43,367 nt of DNA, taken from NCBI RefSeq assembly GCF_000739875.1, contig NZ_BBJR01000002.1, forward strand, positions 1 to 43,367, given 5' to 3'. This document shows positions 36,156 through 43,367 of this stretch, piece after piece. The number at the start of each line of letters is the position of its first letter. The first letter of the stretch is position 1. The position numbers and the translations under genes are program-made. The DNA comes from Comamonas aquatica NBRC 14918 (GTDB lineage Bacteria > Pseudomonadota > Gammaproteobacteria > Burkholderiales > Burkholderiaceae_C). The notes under the pieces were generated by a model. The model worked only from the letters and a program-made list of their open reading frames with translations, was not told the origin of the DNA and made no database searches.

Positions 36156-37136
36156 TCAGAAGTGCTTGCGCAGGTCCATGCCCGCATACAGCTGCCCCAC
36201 CTGGGCCTCGTAGCCGTTGAACAGCTGGGTCTTGCGCTTGGGGGCAAACAGGCCGCCCTCGCCAATGCGCCGCTCGGTGGCCTGGCTCCAGCGCGGATGC
36301 GGCACATCCGGGTTGACGTTGGAATAAAAGCCATATTCATTGCGCGCCGCCTTGTTCCAGGCGGTGCCCGGCTCCCGCTCAACCAGGCGGATGGTGACGA
36401 TGCTTTTGGCGCTCTTGAAACCGTACTTCCAGGGCACCACCACGCGCACCGGGGCCCCGTTCTGCTTGGGCAGCTCGTGGCCGTACATGCCCAGGGTCAG
36501 CAGGGTCAGCGGGTGCATGGCCTCGTCCATGCGCAGCCCCTCGGTGTAGGGCCAGTCCAGCACCGAGCGCCGCAGCCCCGGCATCACCTTGGGATCGGCC
36601 AGCGTGACGAACTCCACATACTTGGCGCTGCCCAGGGGTTGCACCTCGGCCAGCAGCTTGGACAGCGAATAGCCGATCCAGGGAATCACCATGGACCAGC
36701 CCTCCACGCAGCGCAGGCGGTAGATGCGTTCCTCGAGGGCGCTGAGCTTGCGCAGCGCATCCAGGTCGAAGGTCTTGGGCTGCTGGACCAGCCCTTCCAC
36801 ACGCACCGTCCACGGCCGGGTGGGCAGCGCCTGCGCATTGCGCACCGGGTCCCCCTTGTCCAGGCCGAACTCATAGAAATTGTTGTAGCTGGAGGCATCG
36901 GCAAACGGGGTCTGCTTGTCCAGGGCCAGCGCACCCGGCACGTTGGAAGGCAGGGCGCGCAAGGGCGCCAGAGCGTCCGGGGTGTCCGCCTTGGCAAAGG
37001 CGCTCCCCGACGCCACCGTCATACCGCCCAGGGCGGCCCACTGCAGCAATTCGCGCCGGCGCAGGTACACGCCTTCCGGGGTGATCTCGCTGCCATGCGG
37101 GTGGATAAAGCCCGAAGCACCAGTCTGAATCAGCAT
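36156..37136 (-). CDS. msrP: Protein-methionine-sulfoxide reductase catalytic subunit MsrP
   Basis: Periplasmic molybdenum enzyme (YedY) that reduces methionine sulfoxide in exported proteins. A Tat-type leader has [15 protein letters not shown] followed by a hydrophobic stretch. The Mo-ligand Cys is in [13 protein letters not shown] (residue 143 counted from ATG 37136), then [36 protein letters not shown] and [10 protein letters not shown]. The Shine-Dalgarno AAGGAT is 7 nt before ATG 37136 but touches the ATG at 37142, so 37136 is chosen (326 aa). It is the second Mo enzyme in this window besides formate dehydrogenase. Confidence 0.95.
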   Translation of the reverse strand: MLIQTGASGFIHPHGSEITPEGVYLRRRELLQWAALGGMTVASGSAFAKADTPDALAPLRALPSNVPGALALDKQTPFADASSYNNFYEFGLDKGDPVRNAQALPTRPWTVRVEGLVQQPKTFDLDALRKLSALEERIYRLRCVEGWSMVIPWIGYSLSKLLAEVQPLGSAKYVEFVTLADPKVMPGLRRSVLDWPYTEGLRMDEAMHPLTLLTLGMYGHELPKQNGAPVRVVVPWKYGFKSAKSIVTIRLVEREPGTAWNKAARNEYGFYSNVNPDVPHPRWSQATERRIGEGGLFAPKRKTQLFNGYEAQVGQLYAGMDLRKHF

Positions 37137-37142
37137 AGTCAT

Positions 37143-37490
37143 ATCCTTGGATCAGGTTCACACGCCCTGCTTCAGAGCACACGGTAGCGCCGAAGTTCCA
37201 CAGCGCCCGCGCGCCGCCCCGGAAGCACCACGGCCGGCAGGGGCACCACCCGGCCCCACAGGCCTCGGCCCGCACACGCATCGCACTGTCCTCCGATGCC
37301 ATCACCCAGATGCGATGGAGCACCAATCCGGGGCGATTCGGTCTGCGCAGGGCCCGTCTCCGATAGAGTGCAGGGCATGCGATGCCGCGCGACCAAGCGC
37401 CACCCAGGGAAAGCGGGACCATCCACCCAGACCGACCCCAGACCGTGCACCGGCACCGACCCCACGCCGACAGACTGCCCTTTGGACACC
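37143..37490. other. Divergent intergenic region msrP / helical-repeat operon
   Basis: 348 bp between divergently read genes. Open frames run through it on both strands but carry no recognisable protein. A GATAGAGT stretch (37360-37367) could be a -10 region for the rightward operon. No operator or riboswitch could be identified; a GAACCTGATC string on the minus strand is only a chance likeness to part of a TPP riboswitch. Confidence 0.35.
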
Positions 37491-39800
37491 ATGAACCCCA
37501 CTGCCGCACTTCAGGGCGAAGCCCTCTACGCGCTGCTCGAACAAGCCCGAGACCTGCTCCACGACTACGGCGAAAACCGCCACACCACCATCCAGCCCCA
37601 AGAGCGGATGGCCGCCGCGGCCGAGCTGCTGAACCAACAGCCTTTAGCGCCCGCCAGTGCCGACGAGCTGGCGCTGCTGCACGACTTTTGGTTAAAGCTG
37701 GAGCAGCCTGCCACGGCCAACGCGGCACTGCAGCAGCACCGCGAGCGCGTGCTGGCCGCAGAAGGCCACGCCCGCGCGGAAGCGGCCATCCGGCTCAACC
37801 TCTGCGACATTCACAGCCGCATGGGGTTTGACCCCGACGCCGCCCGCGCCTTGCTGCCCCCGACGGCCCAGGCGATCGACGCGCGCTTCCGTGACAGTGA
37901 CGACGACCGGTATTGGCAGAGCTGGAACTGGCTCGCCCACCAGCTGCACGCGTGGGAGGCCGTGGCCGACGCGCTCCCGCTGCAACGCGCGCAAGAGCGC
38001 GGCAACCCGGAGCTGGCCGAAGATGCCGCCTACCTCGACGCCTTGCTGCTGGTGCGCACGGCCGACTACCGGCACAAGGCGGGGCGCCACGCCGAGGTGC
38101 CGGCCCTGGTGCAAAGCGCCATCCACACTTTGCGCGATGCCCCCGCCGACCAGCATGTGGACTTTGACCGCTGGATGACGCTGGCGGAACATGTCTTGCC
38201 TTTGGCCCCGCACAGCCTGCCCACCCTGCTCATGGATTGCGAGCACAAGCTGGCACAGCGGGAGAGTCCCCCACCCTCCCAGGCGGTGCAAGCCCACCGC
38301 CAGGTCAAGATCACCCGCCTGCAAGCGCAGGCTTGTGCCCAGGCCGGGCAACTGGACGCTGCGCTGCAGCTGGCGCCCAAGGGCCGCGTCAGCCTGACCG
38401 ATGACAACACGGATGCCTTCAGCGCCCTGTCTCTGGGCTGGCTGGTACAGGCCGGCCGCATGCGCGAGGCCGCCGATCTGGCGCTGGAAAGCGTGCTCCA
38501 CGCCCGCCCGGGCTCGGCCGTCGCCGCCTTCAACCTGGCCAAGCAGCAGTTCCCCGGCGACCCTGCCCATGCCACCACCTGGGCGCTGGTGCTGGCCATC
38601 AGCCAGACCGATGAAGACGTGCGCCGCCTGCTGGCCCAGCAAACCCGGGCACCGCACCCGGCCAACTTCTACCTAGACAGGGTGCGTGCCACACAGCCCC
38701 AGCACCCGGTGCTGGCGCTGATCGAAGGCATGCGCCTGGCCAAGCAGCGCCAGCTGGAGCTGGCCCTGCCCTTGCTGGAAATCGGCGTGGGCCAGCACCC
38801 CGAGATGGCCGACGGCAACAAGCTGTCCGCACTCTGGGCGGCGCGTTTTGCCGCGCTGCCACTGGAGGAGGCGCTGGCGCGCCCCTTCCCCACCGCAGAG
38901 GGCGCACACTGGTGCTACGCCGCCGGTGTGGTGCTGGACGATGCCGACGATCTGGCCCCGCTGATGGGCGGCAAAAAGAAAGTGCCCGCACAGACCGCCC
39001 GCGAGCCGCTGGTCGTGCGCTATTACGAAGAAGGCCTGCGCCGCTTCGAGCATTTCTGGGCCACCGGCGAAGGCCGCCACCACGATGCCGACCTGCACGT
39101 GTACTCCATGCTGTGCAACAACCTGGCCATCAAATACCGCTTCATGGGGCGCTACGACGAGGCGGCCGAGTTGCACCACAAAGGCCTGGGCAGCAGCCCG
39201 TTTGCCGAGCACCACAACAGCCTGATCTGGTGCTCCGTGGGCATGGACAACGACGCGCAGACCGTGGCAGACGCCGAGCGTCTGTGGCACTACGCCCAGG
39301 AGCATGGCTACAGCCGCCACGAGCCCACGCGCTATCTGCCCAGTGTGGGCTATGCGCTCTACAGGCTCGACCGCGACGATGAAATCAGCATCTGGATGGA
39401 GCGCCTGGACGAATGGTTTGGCGAACTGGCTCCGGATGTCCAGCGCAGCGTGCGGCGCAACTACCTGTCGGCCCTGATGTCTTTGCTGGACTTCTTTTCC
39501 AGCACCCGCCCCGAGCTGGTGCTGCCACGCCTGCGCGAGCACCAGGACGAAGTGATCGCCCTCAAGGACTGCTATGCACTGCGCCGCCTGGCCTGTGCCC
39601 TGGAAGCCTACCCCGAGCTGCTCGAAGAGTGCGTGGCGCTGCACCAGCAAGCCCACAGCTACCTGGTCCCGGAGGATGGCGAGGAGGAGGAGCAGATGGT
39701 GCTCTCTGGCATCGAGCGTGCCCAGCGCAAACTGGCCGAGCGCGACGCACCGTCCAGCAGTGCCACAGCAGACCGTCGGCCCTGGTGGAGGTTCTGGTGA
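37491..39800 (+). CDS. Large TPR-like helical-repeat protein, first gene of a three-gene operon
   Basis: A 769-residue cytoplasmic protein (ATG 37491) made almost wholly of helical hairpins, with TPR-like units such as DALLLVRTADYRHKAGRHAEVPALVQ and NNLAIKYRFMGRYDEAAELHHKGLG near residue 545. There is no enzyme motif, signal peptide or membrane helix. The C-terminus is acidic (DGEEEEQ) and ends RRPWWRFW. I do not recognise a named family. Its TGA overlaps the GTG of the next gene, so the three genes are co-translated. A scaffold role for the smaller partners is an inference. The frame extends upstream of 37491, but the region before it looks non-coding. Confidence 0.82.
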   Translation: MNPTAALQGEALYALLEQARDLLHDYGENRHTTIQPQERMAAAAELLNQQPLAPASADELALLHDFWLKLEQPATANAALQQHRERVLAAEGHARAEAAIRLNLCDIHSRMGFDPDAARALLPPTAQAIDARFRDSDDDRYWQSWNWLAHQLHAWEAVADALPLQRAQERGNPELAEDAAYLDALLLVRTADYRHKAGRHAEVPALVQSAIHTLRDAPADQHVDFDRWMTLAEHVLPLAPHSLPTLLMDCEHKLAQRESPPPSQAVQAHRQVKITRLQAQACAQAGQLDAALQLAPKGRVSLTDDNTDAFSALSLGWLVQAGRMREAADLALESVLHARPGSAVAAFNLAKQQFPGDPAHATTWALVLAISQTDEDVRRLLAQQTRAPHPANFYLDRVRATQPQHPVLALIEGMRLAKQRQLELALPLLEIGVGQHPEMADGNKLSALWAARFAALPLEEALARPFPTAEGAHWCYAAGVVLDDADDLAPLMGGKKKVPAQTAREPLVVRYYEEGLRRFEHFWATGEGRHHDADLHVYSMLCNNLAIKYRFMGRYDEAAELHHKGLGSSPFAEHHNSLIWCSVGMDNDAQTVADAERLWHYAQEHGYSRHEPTRYLPSVGYALYRLDRDDEISIWMERLDEWFGELAPDVQRSVRRNYLSALMSLLDFFSSTRPELVLPRLREHQDEVIALKDCYALRRLACALEAYPELLEECVALHQQAHSYLVPEDGEEEEQMVLSGIERAQRKLAERDAPSSSATADRRPWWRFW

Positions 39801-40996
39801 GCCAAGCCACGGAGACCCGCCCCGTTGCGCCCGCCGTGGCCAGCGCCTACCAGGCGCGCGATGTCGTCAATGCACCCGCCATCAAGCAGCACATCCAGCA
39901 GCGCAGCGCCGCGCGTGGCGATGCTGCCGAGGTGGCCGCCTGGCTGGCCAACCATTTCTACCGCCATGTGGTGGGCAATCTGCAGGCAGATGCGCCGGCC
40001 ATCCTTCGCATTGACGATGCCCCGCAGTTGCAGGAGCTGGCAGGGCTGCAAGAGCCTGCGCGATGGACATTGGAGCGGCTGGCCCGCCAGCAAGCCGGCG
40101 AAGCCCTGCCTGCGCTGTGGTGGATCCAGCCCGACAGCGCGGCGGTGCTCACACTGGAAACGCGGCTGGTGGAGTTTCTCTCCACCCGCAAAGGCACCTC
40201 GCTGGAAGGCAAGCTGCAGCGCATCAACTGCCCGCAGGCACTGGCACGCTGGACGCTGGAGCACCTGGCTTTCGAGAAGAAGCAAAACAGCGGCCGGGTG
40301 GCGCACAGCCAGCACGCCGTGCAAGGGCTGCTGCGTGGCCAGCATGGCACGTTTGTGGAGTTCGATGCCCGCAGTCCGCAGCTGCGCCAGGAAATGGCCT
40401 ATGAGAGCCAGATGATGGGGCACTGCGTCGGCCAGTTCGCCAACCGCCAGGGTTTCAGCGGTGGCTATGGCGAACACTACGCCACAGGGCTTGAATCTGG
40501 CCGCATGCGGCTGTTCAGCTACCGCACCGGCTCGGCCCAGCCGCGCATCACCGTCAACGCTTATGTGCAAACCGACGGCTCACTGCAGATCGAGCAGATC
40601 AAGGGCAAGCAGAACCGCCCGCCGATTGCGCGTTATGCCGCCGATGTGGTGGACCTGCTCAACCACCTGCCCCTCAACGACGAAGTGCCGGAGGACGCCC
40701 TGGCGATGGGCATCGTCCGCCGCCCCCCCGAACTACTGCAGGCACACCCCGGGCTTGCCCCGTGGTGCACGGTGCAGGCGCTGCGCACCGACGACGAACA
40801 GCTGTGGCTGGTGCAGCAGCACCCCCGTCTGCTGCCGCTGCTGGAGTTGCACTCACCGTTGGTGCAATGGATGGTGGCCGCCCGCAAGGATGCCGTCGGC
40901 CACGAAACCCTGGAGCGCATGCACCTTTCGCCGGCGCTGCAGCAGACCCTGCTGCTGGCCAAACAGCGGCCAGGCCGCACGGGAATGCGTACATGA
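39797..40996 (+). CDS. PcfJ-like domain protein, second gene of the operon
   Basis: A 399-residue cytoplasmic protein starting at GTG 39797, within the previous stop. Residues ~85-180 are helical. The centre is PcfJ-like: MGHCVGQF (207-214), then a Gly/Tyr-rich turn, RMRLFSYRT, PRITVNAYV, and QIEQIKGKQNRPP (264-276). This order of a HCVG motif, a strand pair and a QxKGKxNxxP motif is shared with PcfJ of conjugative plasmids and with related proteins of unknown function. The Cys/His pair suggests a metal or catalytic site, unproven. The C-terminal ~110 residues are helical repeats (LQAHPGLAPWC, LLPLLELHSPLVQWMV). Its stop overlaps the third gene by ATGA. Confidence 0.82.
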   Translation: MSQATETRPVAPAVASAYQARDVVNAPAIKQHIQQRSAARGDAAEVAAWLANHFYRHVVGNLQADAPAILRIDDAPQLQELAGLQEPARWTLERLARQQAGEALPALWWIQPDSAAVLTLETRLVEFLSTRKGTSLEGKLQRINCPQALARWTLEHLAFEKKQNSGRVAHSQHAVQGLLRGQHGTFVEFDARSPQLRQEMAYESQMMGHCVGQFANRQGFSGGYGEHYATGLESGRMRLFSYRTGSAQPRITVNAYVQTDGSLQIEQIKGKQNRPPIARYAADVVDLLNHLPLNDEVPEDALAMGIVRRPPELLQAHPGLAPWCTVQALRTDDEQLWLVQQHPRLLPLLELHSPLVQWMVAARKDAVGHETLERMHLSPALQQTLLLAKQRPGRTGMRT

Positions 40997-41700
40997 ACGG
41001 CTGGATGATTTTCTTGCTGGTCATCGCCCTGATCTACTGGGTGCTGCGCAGCGGCTTCCAGCGCCTCAAGGCCGCCAAGCAGCGCGGCGACATCATCAGC
41101 TACCAGGCAGGGAGCGCCGCATACAACTGGGCTTTGGCGCTGGCCCACCCCATGGCCTACCACGCCATGCAAGGGGGCTTTGCCAGCGACCTGGATGGCG
41201 CCACCGAATCGCTGGCCAAGCAGCTGCGCCCGATGGTCTTGCACCACATGGGCCTGCGCACCGATCTCAGCGACGCACAGGTGCGCCAGCAATTACCCGA
41301 TGCGCTGCGTCAGCGCTGGTTCATGCTTGACCTGCAGCGCCTACAACGCCACGACAACGCCCGTGCCGCCATGGCCTTTGCCTGCGCGCGCGTGACCTTC
41401 TTTGTGCGCAGCGCCAGATTGCTGGGCTGGCTCGACGATACCACCCAGTGGCAGGTGCTGATGCTCAATGCCCAGCGCGCCCAGCAGTGCTTTGACAGCT
41501 GGCAGGCCTTCGGCCAGGCCTACGCCCAAGGCCGTGCGCAATGGACAGCTACCGGGCGCAGCGATGTGCTGGGGACTGTCTTCACCCCCGAAGACGTGGC
41601 GCAATGGGTGACGCAGCCCCAGCACCCCTGGCATGCGATGCGCTGGGATCTGCCACTGGCCAACGATGCCGCGACGGTGGCGACACCGGCAGCCGCCTGA
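40993..41700 (+). CDS. DUF1266-like membrane-anchored protein, third gene of the operon
   Basis: A 235-residue protein with one N-terminal membrane helix (residues ~4-19, WMIFLLVIALIYWVLR) and a soluble domain resembling DUF1266, the family of E. coli YbeR and YbeU: a first half of helices, the segment RHDNARAAMAFACARVTFFVRSARLLGWLDDTTQWQVLM, and QRAQQCFDSWQAFGQAYAQGRAQW. The topology suggests a cytoplasmic domain tethered to the inner membrane. The start overlaps the PcfJ-like stop by ATGA. Function is unknown. In E. coli DUF1266 genes lie among Sel1-repeat and DnaJ-like genes, so a partnership with a helical-repeat protein recurs here. Confidence 0.78.
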   Translation: MNGWMIFLLVIALIYWVLRSGFQRLKAAKQRGDIISYQAGSAAYNWALALAHPMAYHAMQGGFASDLDGATESLAKQLRPMVLHHMGLRTDLSDAQVRQQLPDALRQRWFMLDLQRLQRHDNARAAMAFACARVTFFVRSARLLGWLDDTTQWQVLMLNAQRAQQCFDSWQAFGQAYAQGRAQWTATGRSDVLGTVFTPEDVAQWVTQPQHPWHAMRWDLPLANDAATVATPAAA

Positions 41701-41846
41701 GCGGGCTTGCGCTGCATCGAGTGAACCTCCGCTTGGCTTGATCCCCACATCGACAAGGACCTGCGCGGCGCTTGCCGTGGAGTTGAGCCGATTGCAGCCC
41801 CCGATGCCATCCGCGGTCGGCGTCTGCAGCGGGTGGCAACCGCCCA

Positions 41847-41880
41847 AGAAAAAAGGCCCCACGATTTCTCGCAGAGCCTT
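41847..41880 (-). terminator. Rho-independent terminator of the disrupted tRNA gene
   Basis: On the minus strand AAGGCTC, TG, CGA, a GAAA tetraloop, TCG, TG, GGGCCTT and then a T run: a 7-bp outer and 3-bp inner stem with one internal mismatch pair. It lies 20 bp past the tRNA 3' end and is the original tRNA terminator, which shows that the tRNA was once expressed from this side. Confidence 0.75.
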
Positions 41881-41899
41881 GTTTTCATCGGTTATTTTT

Positions 41900-41948
41900 T
41901 GGTAGGGCGTGGCGGACTTGAACCGACGACCAAGGGATTATGAGTCCC
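41900..41948 (-). other. 3' half of a tRNA (anticodon CAT) serving as an attachment site
   Basis: The minus strand reads GGGA-CTCATAA-TCCC (3' strand of the anticodon stem-loop, anticodon CAT), variable loop, GGTTCAAGTCC T-arm, acceptor strand ACGCCCT, discriminator A and CCA (41900-41902). The 5' half (acceptor AGGGCGT and D-arm) is missing; after GGGAC the sequence becomes unrelated AT-rich DNA at 41949. One T-stem pair is mismatched. This is the typical scar of integration into a tRNA-Met or tRNA-Ile2 gene, with the restored tRNA expected at the far end of the element. Confidence 0.8.
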
Positions 41949-41967
41949 AAAAAATCAGCATTTGCCT

Positions 41968-42006
41968 TTGTTGATTGATATACATACAATTCAATTAAAT
42001 CAACAA
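41968..42006 (+). repeat. Inverted repeat next to the attachment site
   Basis: TTGTTGATT (41968-41976) and AATCAACAA (41998-42006) are perfect 9-bp arms with a 21-bp AT-rich spacer, 20 bp inside the element from the tRNA remnant. They could be recombinase or excisionase binding sites. Confidence 0.5.
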
Positions 42007-42072
42007 TATACAAGAATTTCAAGCCATTCCGCTTGGTCTCAGTGTTGATCTAAATTCGCCTTTTTTCATCAA

Positions 42073-42116
42073 AAAGTCTTACATTCGCCCTTACATACTT
42101 GGCGATGTAAGACTTT
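42073..42116 (+). repeat. Long inverted repeat in the integrase leader
   Basis: AAAGTCTTACA plus TCGCC on the left (42073-42089) pairs with GGCGATGTAAGACTTT (42101-42116) with one bulged base. CTTACAT also occurs directly at 42078-42084 and 42090-42096 and inverted at 42105-42111. It ends 15 bp before the integrase ATG, so it may be an operator, an arm-type integrase site or an mRNA hairpin that limits translation. Confidence 0.6.
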
Positions 42117-42131
42117 CGTAAAACACACCCT

Positions 42132-43367
42132 ATGGCCAAGGTCGCATTTACGGTTCCCCGCATTAACGCCTTCAAGTGCCCTGCCGATAAGCGCCAAGCT
42201 TTCATGTGGGACTCAACCGCTCCCGGCCTTGGTTTACGCGCTACCCCAAGCGGAAAACCCTCTTATGTATTCCAAGGCGTCTATCAAGGTAAGGACATTC
42301 GCATCACCATAGGTGGAACAGAGGCTTGGAAAATCCCCGACGCTCAAGCCAAGGCTCGCGAATTACAAAGGTTGATCGACGAGGGAAAAGATCCAAGGCA
42401 GCTCAAACGTGATGCGCTCGCTGCACAAGCGGCAAAAGAGCAAATTGAAAAGATCGAAGCCATTACGGCTGAAGAAGCATGGCAAGCCTATCTTCAAGAA
42501 AGGACACCGTATTGGGGCCAACATCACATCAATGATCATGAGCGTCTAACGCGCAGCGGGGGGAAACAAGCGATTCGAGGAACCAGAGGGAGTGGCGTGA
42601 CTAATGCAGGCCCCCTTCATTCACTCATGCATCTGCCTCTACGCGAACTAAGCGCTTCAGTCATTGAGTCTTGGGCAACGACAGAAGGTAAAACACGCCC
42701 AACCGCCGCAAGATTAGCTTGGCGACTACTACGCACTTTTCTAACCTGGTGCTCAGAACACCCTCAATACTCATCAATCGTTCCCAGTACGAACCCAGCC
42801 AAAACCCGCAAGTCGCGCGAGGCATTGGGTAAGCCCCGCGTGAAGCAAGATGCACTACTGAAAGAGCAACTACCAGCATGGTTCACCGCTGTCTGCGCTA
42901 TAGGGAATCCAGTTGTCTCGGCCTATCTGCAGATTCTTCTCTTGACTGGAGCGCGTCCAGGAGAAGTGATAGATATACGCTGGGACGATATAGATCTTCA
43001 CTGGCGAGGGCTCAAAATCCGTGACAAGGTCGAAGGAGAAAGAGTTATTCCACTAACTCCCTACGTCCACCACCTCATTGCCGCCTTGCCGCGCCGCAAC
43101 GAATATGTCTTTGCCAGCGACCGCAAAGTCCAAGCAGCGATCACAGAGCCCAATCACGCTCACGACCGAGCTTGCAAAGCAGCAGACATTCCAGACTTAA
43201 CTCTGCATGGACTGCGTCGCAGCTTTAAAAGTCTCACTGAATGGCTAGAGGTACCTGCCGGGGTAGTTGCTCAAATTCAAGGGCACAAGCCCAGCGCCAC
43301 AGCAGAAAAGCATTACACCGTCCGCCCTCTTGACTTACTTCGCGTGCATCACGAACGAATCGATGTA
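42132..43367 (+). CDS. Tyrosine recombinase / integrase of an integrated element (3' end outside window)
   Basis: At least 412 residues, open to the window edge. The N-terminus (FMWDSTAPGLGLRATPSGKPSYVFQG) is the DUF4102-like domain of tRNA-targeting island integrases. A SAM-like core-binding domain follows. The catalytic domain has LLTGARPGEVIDIRW with the first Arg, LHGLRRSFKSL (HxxR), GHKPSATAEKHYT with the second His and the nucleophile Tyr. Codon use is clearly more AT-rich than in the upstream genes, a sign of transfer. It faces away from the tRNA remnant and is the first gene of the element. Confidence 0.94.
   Translation, partial: MAKVAFTVPRINAFKCPADKRQAFMWDSTAPGLGLRATPSGKPSYVFQGVYQGKDIRITIGGTEAWKIPDAQAKARELQRLIDEGKDPRQLKRDALAAQAAKEQIEKIEAITAEEAWQAYLQERTPYWGQHHINDHERLTRSGGKQAIRGTRGSGVTNAGPLHSLMHLPLRELSASVIESWATTEGKTRPTAARLAWRLLRTFLTWCSEHPQYSSIVPSTNPAKTRKSREALGKPRVKQDALLKEQLPAWFTAVCAIGNPVVSAYLQILLLTGARPGEVIDIRWDDIDLHWRGLKIRDKVEGERVIPLTPYVHHLIAALPRRNEYVFASDRKVQAAITEPNHAHDRACKAADIPDLTLHGLRRSFKSLTEWLEVPAGVVAQIQGHKPSATAEKHYTVRPLDLLRVHHERIDV

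Noticed and set aside
37145..37163. TGAACCTGATCC on the minus strand upstream of msrP, like part of a TPP riboswitch
   Set aside because: The rest of the conserved TPP core (the paired stem and GCG-AGGGA part) is absent, and msrP is not a thiamine gene.
42661..42879. Short minus-strand open frame inside the integrase
   Set aside because: The plus strand carries a full integrase with catalytic motifs across this interval.

Overview
This 43.4 kb window is GC-rich chromosomal DNA from a betaproteobacterium of the order Burkholderiales, most likely the family Comamonadaceae. That placement is inferred from gene content, gene order (an rpfE-like gene coupled to recJ; PHP phosphatase, YciO, site-2 protease, then trpS; miaB next to msrPQ), near-universal G/C at third codon positions, and GACAAT-type -10 boxes placed just before start codons. 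At about 41.95 kb the DNA becomes visibly AT-richer and an integrated mobile element begins.

Layout. 1-3.9 kb, minus strand: a GspE/PilB-type ATPase (cut by the window edge), a small FlxA-like coiled-coil protein, a spermidine-synthase-fold protein, a deoxyinosine DNA glycosylase and a TatD nuclease. 4.0-5.5 kb: a soluble double-PAS chemoreceptor broken by a +1 change in a run of seven C. 5.5-7.4 kb: lolD and a single LolC/E-type permease. 7.5-10.2 kb: an RpfE-like protein and recJ. 10.4-14.1 kb: two tandem membrane chemoreceptors. 14.4-18.1 kb: PHP phosphatase, YciO, site-2 protease and trpS with a C-terminal extension. 18.6-18.7 kb: tRNA-Arg(ACG). 18.8-19.9 kb: an exported DNA/RNA nuclease behind a perfect LexA box. 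20.0-20.5 kb: an unknown protein.

20.7-31.3 kb is a molybdenum and formate block: modE facing modABC with a ModE-type operator between them, then an FdnGHI-type Tat-exported formate dehydrogenase with Cys at the position that is selenocysteine in E. coli, then the maturation factors fdhE and fdhD. Molybdate uptake, its regulator, the enzyme and its chaperones therefore sit together. A second exported Mo enzyme, MsrP with its heme partner MsrQ, lies at 35.5-37.1 kb. Between these are an AraC regulator facing a bile-acid:sodium-symporter-family transporter, a small secreted protein, and miaB.

37.5-41.7 kb holds a tightly overlapping three-gene operon of little-known proteins: a 769-aa helical-repeat protein, a PcfJ-like protein and a DUF1266-like membrane-anchored protein. 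It is the best candidate here for an undescribed system. Directly after it come a tRNA terminator and only the 3' half of a CAT-anticodon tRNA, joined to foreign DNA carrying a tyrosine integrase that runs off the window. This is one attachment end of an integrated island.

Starts were chosen from start codons, Shine-Dalgarno spacing and family length. Family names come from motif recognition only; no database search was possible.
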